From the NCBI GenBank assembly GCA_963575745.1, contig CAUYUJ010018708.1, positions 133,289 through 197,288 on the forward strand: a stretch of DNA of 64,000 bases. Direction: 5' to 3'. Within the stretch, counting starts at the first letter, position 1. Each line of letters begins with the position of its first letter. Origin of the DNA: Prorocentrum cordatum. Lineage: Eukaryota; Sar; Dinophyceae; Prorocentrales; Prorocentraceae. The notes beneath the pieces are model-generated. The model saw only the letters and a program-made list of their open reading frames with translations. It searched no databases and was not told the DNA's origin. Below are positions 54,826 through 64,000 of the stretch, in pieces. The position numbers and the translations under genes are program-made.

Positions 54826-56326
54826 GCTCAGGGCACAAAACGCCCTTCGCGACCTCTTCACGACGCCGAGGGGGTCTCCCCTTGAAGCCGCCCTCCTGCG
54901 AAAGAGAGGCGCTGGAAGGCGCAGGTCCGCCCGCGGGCGAGGCAACCGCCGCGGGCGGCGGCCCGCGCACCGGCGGAGGAGGCCGCTGCTTGGGGCCGAG
55001 CTGCGCCCAGAAGCGAGCCGCCCCCGGAGGGTCCTCGCGCTGGGAGGCGGCCGTGGCGGCGACGCCGTCGCTGCCGGCGCGGGGCTGGAGCAGGAGCTCG
55101 AGCATGCGCTGCGCCGCGGACTGCTCCGCGGCCACCTTCTTCGGGCGCGGGGACCCCGTGCACGGCGGCGGCTGCTCCAGGCCGGCGAGGCCCAGCCCGG
55201 GCAGCGTCACGGTGCACTGGAAGGGCGGGGGGACGCTGGAGACGTACGCGACGTCGTGCTTCGTGACTGGCCGGCCCAGGCGGAACTGCAGGTTCGTGTT
55301 CAGCAGCCCCTTGTAGTCCTTCTGGAGGGGCGCTGCGGGCTCCACTCTGGCGCTGCGGCCATCGACGAGCTCGCCAGCACCTTCGCGTGGGCCCGCATTG
55401 GCCACCGAGGTGGCACAGTGCGGAGGAGGCGACTGAGGGCGCTGAGGGGGCGGCGGCTGCACAAGCTGGCAGGCGCTGAGGGGTCCCGGCGACACGGGTG
55501 GAGACGCGCCCGTCAACGGCGGCGGCTGCTCCAGCTGCTCCTCCTGGGGCCCCCGCTTGGCTGTGGCGGCGGCGCCGCCGTCGCTGCTGGCCGGGGGCTG
55601 GAGCATGAGCTCGAGCATGCGCTGCGCTGCGGACTGCTCCGCGGCCACCTTCTTCGGGTGTGGGGACCCCGTGCACGGCGGCGGCTGCTCGAGCCCAGCA
55701 AGGCCCAGCCCCGGGAGCGTCAAGGTGCACTGGAAGGGCGGCAGGAAGTTGGAGACGTACGCGACGTCGTGCTTCGTGACTGGCCGGCCCAGGCGCAGCT
55801 GCATGTTCGTGGCCAGCAGCCCCTTGTAGTCCTTTGGGCGCGGCGCGGCGGGAGGGCCAGGCGCGCCACCTTCTTCTGCGGCGGTAGCGGCCGCCTCTGC
55901 GCGAGGCGGCGCGGGGGGAGCCGACAGCCGAGCTGGGGCCAGCCACGGCCCCGCCAACACGGCCGCCTGCGCCGCGCTCTGCTCCGCGAGGCACTTCTCG
56001 GGGCACGCCTCTCCGGTGAAGGGCGGGGCCTCGGGGAAGAACCGCAGCGTGACCGTGCACACGAAGGGCGCCGCGGGAGCGGTGACGTACTCGATCTCGT
56101 CGCTCGTGGGCGGGCGCCCCAGCAGACGCGCCGCGAGCTCGCTGAGCTGTCCCTTGTGGTTCACGCCCCCGCCGCCAGCCCCGCCCGCGACTGCCGGAGC
56201 GCCTGCCGTGGGCTGCAGCAGCTCCGCGGCGGGCGGGCAGCTCGGCTCCGGCGGTTCGGCCGCCGCCTCCTCGGCCAGGAGCTCGTCGGCGATCGGTGCG
56301 AACGGGGCGTCCGGCAACAGAGCCAT
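54731..56326 (-). CDS. Protein with three dsRNA-binding-like domains
   Basis: Single 531-codon exon with an ATG at 56324-56326. An in-frame TGA lies 9 bases upstream, so this start is well supported. Three repeats have the dsRBD plan (helix, three strands, helix with K-K-x-A...S-A-A-Q): residues about 56-124, 166-242 and 337-413. Domains 2 and 3 are nearly identical (DYKGLL.TN, RPVTKHDVAYV, PPFQCT.TLPGLGLAGLEQ, KKVAAEQSAAQRMLEL). Domain 1 is more diverged (KCLAEQSAAQAAV). Linkers are A/P/E/Q-rich. dsRBDs bind duplex RNA, but no catalytic domain is fused, so the biological role is unknown. Copy 2 lies downstream on the same strand. The final 30 residues fall in a dispersed repeat. No intron is visible. 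Confidence 0.8.
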   Translation of the reverse strand: MALLPDAPFAPIADELLAEEAAAEPPEPSCPPAAELLQPTAGAPAVAGGAGGGGVNHKGQLSELAARLLGRPPTSDEIEYVTAPAAPFVCTVTLRFFPEAPPFTGEACPEKCLAEQSAAQAAVLAGPWLAPARLSAPPAPPRAEAAATAAEEGGAPGPPAAPRPKDYKGLLATNMQLRLGRPVTKHDVAYVSNFLPPFQCTLTLPGLGLAGLEQPPPCTGSPHPKKVAAEQSAAQRMLELMLQPPASSDGGAAATAKRGPQEEQLEQPPPLTGASPPVSPGPLSACQLVQPPPPQRPQSPPPHCATSVANAGPREGAGELVDGRSARVEPAAPLQKDYKGLLNTNLQFRLGRPVTKHDVAYVSSVPPPFQCTVTLPGLGLAGLEQPPPCTGSPRPKKVAAEQSAAQRMLELLLQPRAGSDGVAATAASQREDPPGAARFWAQLGPKQRPPPPVRGPPPAAVASPAGGPAPSSASLSQEGGFKGRPPRRREEVAKGVLCPEPDPRRHDLFATSTLRGFDPFPRTGFSSRVVF

Positions 56327-56329
56327 TGG

Positions 56330-56351
56330 CTTGAGTCAGAATGCCAAGGAA
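56330..56351 (-). promoter_or_regulatory. Possible spliced-leader relict just upstream of the dsRBD gene
   Basis: The 22 bases ending in GACTCAAG, three bases before the ATG, match the dinoflagellate spliced leader (recalled consensus DCCGTAGCCATTTTGGCTCAAG) at 16 of 22 positions, including all six of the 3' CTCAAG. Spliced leaders are added to mRNA by trans-splicing. A genomic copy next to an intronless gene suggests reinsertion of a processed mRNA. Confidence 0.45.
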
Positions 56352-56546
56352 TGGGATCGCTGTCGGGCCGCGCATCGCTTCATATACCCACATTTCGCCT
56401 ATCCTTCCCCTCCAATGAGAATCCCCTCCCGTCCCTTCCCATCCCCCCGTCCCCACACCCCTGTCCTTTCCCCACTTTGCCCCCATCTCGTCTCCAGCTC
56501 CTGTCCCATCCCTCCTTCTCCATCTCCCTTCCTCACATATCCCCCC

Positions 56547-56606
56547 GCCATTCAAGATTACACTGCACTGCTGCTGCTACTGCTGCTGCTGCTGCTACTG
56601 CTACTG

Positions 56607-56638
<32 letters not shown>

Positions 56639-56642
56639 ACTG

Positions 56643-56724
<82 letters not shown>

Positions 56725-56862
56725 GACTACGACTACGACTACTACTACTACTACGACTACGACTACGACTACGCTACTACTACTACTACTCTACTGCTAC
56801 TACTACTACTGCTACTGCTACTACGGACTACGACGTACGAAATACGACTACGGGGGGGTTGT
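56547..56862. repeat. CTG/CTA trinucleotide arrays
   Basis: (CTG)n with CTA variants to about 56645, then (CTA/CGA)n to about 56840. Confidence 0.95.
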
Positions 56863-57073
<211 letters not shown>

Positions 57074-57078
57074 TATTA

Positions 57079-57276
57079 ACGACTACGACTTTACGACTAA
57101 GACTACGACTACGACCTCGAGAATATACTACTACTACTTACTACGACTACTACACTACTACTACGGGACTACTACTACTTACGACTACTTACTATACTAC
57201 TACGACTACCTAACCAAATACTACTACTAATACTACTACTAATACTATACTATACTACTACTACTACGACTACTAT

Positions 57277-57339
<63 letters not shown>

Positions 57340-57341
57340 GA

Positions 57342-57395
<54 letters not shown>

Positions 57396-57418
57396 AACTA
57401 CTACTACGACTACAACTA
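57079..57418. repeat. (CTA)n array
   Basis: Imperfect CTA/CGA repeats, nearly pure from 57270 to 57400. Confidence 0.95.
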
Positions 57419-57935
57419 AAATTAGCCAGACGAAGGACCCAACCATATGCAGGTGTGAGTACCGCAATTGTGATTCCCGTTTTCGGTGGTGATCCCTATG
57501 GGGCAACGAACCGTGCTAGTGGCGTGCCGAAATGAATGGCGCGGTGCACAACGCGAACGAAAACGATTGATCTGAGCACGTAGGGAGACTGAGCGCGGGC
57601 GAATCTGAGCGCGAGCGCGTCTGACTGTGAATGAATCTGCGTGCGAGCGAATCTACGTGCATGAATGCGAGCATGCCCATGCACGGTGCAAGTGTATATG
57701 AATGCTACTAGTTTGTGAACGACTGCCTCTGAGTACTCGCGACGCCGGGCGTGGCCGCCGCAAGGAGCTCCCCCGGGACTCCCCGACGGCATCGCCCGCG
57801 CGCCGCGACGCCACCGCGAGGATCGCGCCCGCTCCCTCCCCTTCTTTTACTCCCTCTGTGCCCGCGCACTCAAAAGTCCAACGCTGCGGGCGCAGCGCAG
57901 CGCGGAGTCCCAGCGACGCGCGCAGGTCGCCCCTT

Positions 57936-60000
57936 CGGTGGAGCTCCCTATGGGGCCACGAAACGTGCGAAGGGTGTGCCGAGACCTTCGGCGGCGCTCC
58001 CTGCGGGGCCACGAAACGTGCGAGGGGTGTGCCGAAATGGATGTGCGGGACGCATGCGGGCACACCCACTCGGACCTTCGGTGGAGCTCCGTATGGGGCC
58101 ACGAAACGTGTGAGGGGTGTGCCGAACTGGGTGTGCGGGACGCATGCGGGCACACCCACTGGGACCTTCGGTGGAGCTCCGTATGGGGTCACGAAACGTG
58201 AGAGGGGTGTGCCGAAATCGGTGTGCGGGACGCATGCGGGCACACCCACTGGGACCTTCGGTGGAGCTCCCTATGGGGCCACGACCATGTGAGGGATGTG
58301 CCGACATGGGTGTGCGGGACGCATGCGGGCACACCCACTGAGACCTTCGGTGGAGCTCCCTATGGGGCCACGAAACGTGTGAGGGGTGTGCCGAAATGGG
58401 TGTGCGGGACGCATGCGGGCACACCCACTGGACCTTCGGTGGGGCTACCTATGGGGCCACGAAACGTGTGAGGAGTGTGCCGAAATGAGTGTGCGGGACG
58501 CATGCGGGCACACACACTGGGACCTTCGGTGGAGCTCCCTATGGGGCCACGAAACGTGTGAGGGGTGTGCCGAAATGGGTGTGCGGGACGCATGCGGGCA
58601 CACACACTGGGACCTTCTGTGGTGCTCCGTATGGGGTCACGAACGTGTGAGGGGTGTACCGAAATGAGTGTGCGGGACGCATGCGGGCACACACACTGGG
58701 ACCTTCGGTGGAGCTCCCTATGCGGCCACGAAACACGTGAGGGGTGTGCCGAAATGGGTGTGCGGGACGCATGCGGGCACACGCACTGGGACCTTCGGTG
58801 GAGCTCCCTATGGGGTCACGAAACGTGTGAGGGGTGTGCCGAAATCGTGTGCGGGGACGCATGCGCGGCCACCCACTGGGACACTTCGGGGAGCGCCTTG
58901 TAAGGCCACGAAACAGTGTGCCGAAATGGGTGGGCGGGACGCATGCGGGCACACCCACTGGGACCTTCGGTGGAGCTCCCTATGGGGCCACGAAGCGTGT
59001 GAGGGGTGGGCCGAAATCGGTGTGCGGGACGCATGCGGGCACACCCACTGGGACCTTCGGTGCAGCTCCCCATGGGGCCACGAAACGTGTGAGGGGTGTG
59101 CCGAAATGTGTGTGCGGGACGCATGCGGGCACACCCACTGGGACCTTCGGTGGAGCTCCCTGTGGGGCCACGAAACGTGTGAGGGGTGTGCCGAAATCGG
59201 TGTGCGGGACGCATGCGGGCACACCCAGTGGGACCTTCGGTGGAGCTCCCTATGGGGCCACGAAACGTGCGAGGGGTGTGCCGAAATGGGTGTGCGGGAC
59301 GCATGCGGGCACACCCCACGGGGACCTTACGTGGAGCTCCATATGGGGGCCACGAAACGTGGAGGGTGTGCGAGAGGGTGTGCGGGACGCATGCGGGCAC
59401 ACCCACTGGGACCTTGGGAGCGCCCTAATATGGGACCTAGAAACGTGTGAGGGTTTGTGCCAATGTGGTGGGGGCATGCGGGCACATCACCTGGGACCTT
59501 CGGTAGGAGCTCCCTATGGGGCACGAACGTGTGAGGGGTGTGCCGAAATGGGTGTGCGGGACGCATGCGGGCACACCCACGGGAACTGTGGTCGGTGGAG
59601 CTACTGCACGAGCGAAACCTAGTGAGGGGTGTGCCGACATGGGTGTGCGGGACGCATGCGGGCACACCCAACTGGGACCTTGGTGGGAGTCTTATGGGAC
59701 CGAAGAGTGTGAGGGGTTGTGCGAAATGGGGGTGCGGACGCATGGCGGGCACACCCCTGGACCTTGGCGGCAGCTCCCTATGGGGCCACGAAACGTGTGA
59801 GGGGTGTGCCGAAATGGGTGTGCGGGACGCATGCGGGCACACCCACTGGGACCTTCGGTGGAGCTCCCTATGGGGCCACGAAACGTGTGAGGGGTGTGCC
59901 GAAATGGGTGTGCGGGACGCATGCGGGCACACGCACTGGGACCTTCGGTGGAGCTCCCTATGGGGTCACGAAACGTGTGAGGGGTGTGCCGACATGGGTG
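57936..60000 (+). repeat. 90-bp satellite, block 1 (about 23 units)
   Basis: The consensus unit starts GGAGCTCCCTATGGGGCCAC and contains GAAACGTGTGAGGGGTGTGC and GTGCGGGACGCATGCGGGCA. Because 90 is divisible by three, several frames stay open and read as 30-residue repeats on both strands. Units near 58850-58920 and 59320-59760 are damaged by indels. Confidence 0.95.
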
Positions 60001-60174
60001 GTGATAATGATGATGACGACAGATGATGATGACGATGACGATGATGGGGATGATGACGATGATGATTATGAAGATGGGAGGAGGGAGGGGGCAGCGGGAA
60101 GGAAGGAAGGAAGGAAGGAACGCGGGGCGACGTCTCTTCAAAACGAGGACCCAACACCACAGGATGGTTGGGAA
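60001..60174 (+). repeat. GAT-type and GGAA-type repeat segment
   Basis: GATGATGAC microsatellite followed by (GGAA)n. An almost identical segment sits at 61998-62194 as part of the higher-order duplication. Confidence 0.9.
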
Positions 60175-60909
60175 CAAGGTGCGAGCGTCGAGGGGCACAC
60201 TTTGATTGAGAATTAGCCAGACGAAGGACCCAACCATATGCAGGTGTGAGTACCGCAATTATGATTTCTTTTCTCGGTGGTGATCCCTACGGGGCAACGA
60301 ACCGTGCTAGTGCTGTGCCAAAATGAACGGGATGGTACACAACGCGAACGAAAACGATTGATCTGAGTACGCAGGGAGACTGAGCGCGGGTGAATCTGAG
60401 CGCGAGCGCGTCTGACTGTGAATGAATCTGCGTTCGAGCGAGTCTACGTGCATGAATGCAAGTACGCCAATGCATGGTGCAATTGTATATGAATGTTAAT
60501 AGTTTGTGAATGACTGCCTCTGAGTACTCGTGACGCTGGGCGTGGCCGCCGCAAGGAGCTTCCCCGGAACTCCCCGACGGCATCGCCCACGACCCGCGAC
60601 GCCACCGCGAGGATCGCGCCCGCTTCCTCCCCTTCTTTAACTCCCTCTTTGCCCGAGCACTCAAAGTCCAAAGCTGCGGGCGCAGCGCAGCGCGGAGTCC
60701 CAGCGACGCGCGCAGGTCGCCCCAGAGGGGTCCCAGCGACGAGCGCGGGTCGTCCGCTGCGCGCAGCAAAGAGAGCTAGCTGGCTGGCTGGTAGCGGGCA
60801 AGGCTCTTGCCGCTGGGCAGAGCGACGACGGGCGCGGGAGGCGCGGAACCCCGACGGCCTCCGACGGAGGTGTACTGGGTGGTGGAGACGCGTGCGGACT
60901 GTGCCACGG

Positions 60910-62010
60910 GGACCTTCGGTGGAGCTCCCTATGGGGCCACGAAACGTGTGAGGGGTGTGCCGAAATTTGTGTGCGGGACGCATGCGGGCACACCCACTGG
61001 GACCTTCGGTGGAGCTCCCTATGGGGCCACGAAACGTGTGAGGGGTGGGCCGAAATGGGTGTGCGGGACGCATGCGGGCACACCCACTGGGACCTTCGGT
61101 GGAGCTCCCTATGGGGCCACGAAACGTGTGAGGGGTGTGCCGAAATGGGTGTGCGGGACGCATGCGGGCACACCCACTGGACCTTGTTGGAGCTTTCCCA
61201 TGGGGCCACGAAACGTAAGGACAGTTTTTATTTATTGTTAACTTTTTTGTTTGTGAGGGGGGTGTGCCGAAATGGGTTGTGCGGAGGCCATGCGGGACAC
61301 CACATGGGACTTCCCTCGGTGGGCTCCCTATGGGGGGCACGAAAAGTTGGTGGACGTGGAAGGGAAATGTGTGCACGGGAGCATGCGGGCACACCCACTG
61401 GACCTTCGGTGGAGCCCCACTATGGGGCCCCAGAAACGTTGTGAGGGGGTGTCCGAAATGGTGTGTGCGGGACGCATGCGGGCACACCCACTGGTGCCTT
61501 CTGGGAGCTCCCTATGGGCCCCGAACGTTGCTAATTTAAATAGTGAAGGGGTGTTGTACCGAAATGGGTGTGCGGGACGCATGGGGACACCCACTTGGGA
61601 CCTTCGGTGGAGCTTATTTCCCTATGGGGCCACGAAGCGTGTGAAGGTTGTGCCGAAATGGGTGTGCGGGACGCATGCGGGCACACCCACTGGGACCTTC
61701 GGTGGAGCTCCCTATGGGGCCACGAAACGTGTGAGGGGTGTGCCGAAATGGGTGTGCGGGACGCATGCGGGCACACCCTCTGGGACCTTCGGTGGAGTTC
61801 CCTATGGGGCCACGAATAGTGTGAAGGGTGTGCCAAAATGGGTGTGCGGGACGCATGCGGGCACACCCACTGGGACCTTCGGTGGAGCTCCCTATGGGGC
61901 CACGAAACGTGTGAGGGGTGTGCCGAAATGGTGTGCGGGACGCATGCGGGCACACCCACTGGAACCTTCGGTGGAGCTCCCTATGGGGCCACGAAACGTG
62001 TGAGGGGTGT
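60910..62010 (+). repeat. 90-bp satellite, block 2
   Basis: About twelve units in two runs (60910-61215 and 61255-62010), separated by an AT-rich 40-bp insert. Units at 61260-61620 carry many indels, while those at 61640-62000 are well conserved. Confidence 0.9.
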
Positions 62011-62194
62011 GCCGACATGGGTGGTGATAATGATGATGACGACAGATGATGATGACGATGACGATGATGGGGATGATGACGATGATGATGAAGATGGGAG
62101 GAGGGAGGGGGCAGCGGGAAGGAAGGAAGGAAGGAAGGAACGCGGGGCGACGTCTCTTCAAAACGAGGACCCAACACCACAGGATGGTTGGGAA

Positions 62195-62580
62195 AAAACA
62201 ACAGCATGCACCGGAGGGGGGATCAACAATAATTATTGTTCAAAAATGGCATTCAACAATCATTATAAGACTGTTCGCTCTTACTTGCCCGTGTGCCATT
62301 CAAAACGAGTTCCCCACACCCTCGATACCCGCCCTTATTGTCTTCGATCACACCCCCTTAGGGGGGATTATTTCTCTTTGCGGGGGGCGGCAGGCTTAGA
62401 CAGGCGGGCAAACCTGAACGGGCGGACAATATTTCGTGGGCGTACATGTGCCCGCCATTGGAATTGGTGTGGGCCCTGCAAAACGAGGAAGGGAGAACGA
62501 GGCAGAGTGGGAGGAAGGGAGGGGGAGGGACGAAGGAAGAGGGAAAACGCCAGGAGAGAAGGAGCGAAGAGGGGCGCGGT
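62195..62580. other. No gene recognised
   Basis: It includes a segment (62200-62245, ACAGCATGCACCGG...GGATCAACAATA) that recurs at about 63520-63565, showing that the higher-order family continues in decayed form. Confidence 0.5.
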
Positions 62581-62925
62581 TGATTAGAGGCAGAAAGAGA
62601 GAGAGAGAGAGAAAAAAGAAGAAGAAGAAGAAGAATAAGAAAAAAAAAAAAAAGGGAGAGAGAGAGAGAAAACAAAAAAAAATGGTGTGAAAGAGAGAGA
62701 GATAGAGAAAAAAAAAGAACAAAAAAAAAAAAAAAAGGAGGGAGGAGGCAGGAGAGGGGAGGGAGAATGGACGAGGGAGAGGAGGGCGAGGGGATAGGGC
62801 AAAGAGGCACAAGGATGAGGGAAGAAAGGAGGGAGAGAGAAGGGAGGACAGGAGGGAGGAGGGAGGAAGGCGAGGGAGAAGGGAGAGGGAGGAGGAGCAG
62901 GAAGGTAAGAGCGTGAACGTTCGAG
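62581..62925. repeat. Purine-rich GA and poly-A tracts
   Basis: (GA)n, GAAGAAGAA and A12-A15 runs, then GGGAGGA-rich sequence. Confidence 0.9.
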
Positions 62926-63420
62926 GAAGTCCTAAGCGAAAGCGCCGTTGCTGAAGGAAGTCTCGGGCGGGAGCCCACGACGGGCGGGCGATCCCCTGAC
63001 AGGAGGATCGGGCGGGTGGGACATTCAACCGGGATGCCTGAGTATGGCGAGAGCGCGATTCCTGAGTAAATTGTGACGGCGTCCTCGGCGCAGCGTGCTC
63101 CGTGAGCGTCGAAAGCGCGATTTCTGAATAAACTGCATGGAAGTCACAGGCGAAAGCGCAACTCCTGAATAAAATGTGAAAGGATCTCTGGCAGGAGCGG
63201 TAGCCTTCAGTAAATTGCGAAGAAGTCTTGATTCAAGTGCGAGGAAGTCTCAAGCGGGAGCGCCGTTCCTGAGTAAATTGTGAGGAAGTCTCAGATTGGA
63301 GCGGGGGACCTGACTACATTGCGAAGAAGTCACAAGCGGGAGCACCGATCCTGAGTAAATTGTGAGGAAGTCTCAGGAGCGGGGGTCCTGAGTAAATTTG
63401 GAAGATCTCAGGCGGAAGCC
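62926..63420 (+). repeat. Diverged tandem repeat of about 45-50 bp
   Basis: The motif CCTGAGTAAATTGTGAGGAAGTCTC with GCGGGAGCG recurs about nine times with substitutions and indels. No coding frame persists. Confidence 0.8.
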
Positions 63421-63572
63421 GTTGTTGTTGTTGTAATCCGGGGGGCCAGGGGCCCAGTTTGAGCACCAAGACTCTCCCTGTCAAAAAAAGGGTGCGAGCG
63501 TCGAAGGCACACTTTGATTTAGAAAAACAGCATGCATCGGTGAGGGAGGATCAACAATATTATTCTACAGAA

Positions 63573-63600
63573 ATGAGAGTTCAACAGCAACAACAACAAG

Positions 63601-63681
<81 letters not shown>

Positions 63682-63682
63682 T
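63573..63682. repeat. (AAC)n array
   Basis: About 30 copies of CAA/AAC. Confidence 0.95.
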
Positions 63683-64000
63683 ACTAGCACGTGGGGACAC
63701 TCCGTTCTCACCAGTGCAGGGTTTTCATAGGAGGCGGGCAATACCCCCACTTTGTGGGGGGGCCGGTTCAAGCTCTACCAAATTTCCAAACGACTCTTCG
63801 CCACCACCAACACCCAGCTTCCCGCCCTATGACGTTCGGACACTTCACTTCGTAGCATGCGGACGACCGTGGCTACTATTCAGGGCCCCGCGGCCGACGA
63901 CGACGGCGTGCGCGCGCGAAGAAAAAACGAATGTGTCCCGCATGGTATTATTTGACAGGGGTGATGACCCTGGCAGGTGCGCAACGGTTGTTGGAGAAGT

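Larger units (their letters stand above)
57421..62194 (+). repeat. Tandem higher-order unit (2.75 kb and 1.98 kb)
   Basis: Both copies start with ATTAGCCAGACGAAGGACCC (57421; 60212), run through a homologous segment of about 500 bp, then a block of the 90-bp satellite, then a GAT/GGAAGGAAGG segment. They end with CCAACACCACAGGATGGTTG (to 60174; to 62194). The offset is 2791 bp. They differ mainly in satellite copy number and in extra sequence at 60720-60910. Confidence 0.85.

Noticed and set aside
57653-62207. Many 70-260-codon ORFs with 30-residue repeats
   Set aside because: The 90-bp satellite keeps several frames open on both strands, and no start, promoter or flanking unique exon is visible.
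63700-63790. tRNA-like GGTTCAAGCTC box near a G-rich stem
   Set aside because: No matching acceptor, D or anticodon arms could be formed around it.

Overview
This window looks like repeat-rich nuclear DNA of a dinoflagellate. It is eukaryotic: there are no operons and no bacterial gene spacing. The pointers are GC-rich sequence crowded with decaying non-LTR (LINE) and tyrosine-recombinase (YR) retrotransposons, very long simple-sequence arrays, a retroelement with a fused cytosine-methyltransferase domain, a degenerate match to the dinoflagellate spliced leader 3 bases before an ATG, and a possible GA-AG intron. No diagnostic single-copy host gene is visible, so the lineage call is an inference. 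Many frames stay open by chance (GC-rich or 3n-periodic DNA), so I kept only frames that show domain motifs or clearly protein-like composition.

Layout. 1-7.6 kb: minus-strand LINE A, a coiled-coil ORF with three in-frame stops followed by an ORF with RNase H ahead of an apurinic-type endonuclease (EEP); its reverse transcriptase (RT) would lie beyond the window edge. 9.4-21.0 kb: plus-strand YR retrotransposon B (gag-like, RT, DNMT, RNase H, tyrosine recombinase). It is split by LINE C (14,900-20,337, minus strand: EEP, RT, zinc fingers, C-terminal tail), which is flanked by a 19-bp target-site duplication. 21.9-26.7 kb: minus-strand LINE remnants (ORF1-like coiled coil, EEP, an RT scrap). 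27.4-38.3 kb: almost entirely microsatellites, minisatellites and segmental duplications, including 2.4 kb of GAC/GGAC repeats. 39,155-45,837: minus-strand YR retrotransposon E, complete in outline, with split direct repeats A1...B1-A2-B2 and a different methyltransferase domain at its 3' end. 45.8-50.5 kb: decayed satellites. 50.5-56.4 kb: two paralogous minus-strand genes for proteins with double-stranded-RNA-binding-like domains. One is an intronless three-domain copy; the other is broken by three insertions that look like introner or transposon insertions. 56.5-63.7 kb: CTG/CTA repeats, a 100-base G homopolymer, and a 90-bp satellite in a duplicated higher-order unit.

The best leads are the dsRBD gene pair with TIR/TSD-bearing insertions exactly at coding positions, the two YR retrotransposons that carry unrelated methyltransferase domains, the DNMT lodged between the two halves of RNase H, and the exact split-direct-repeat ends of element E.
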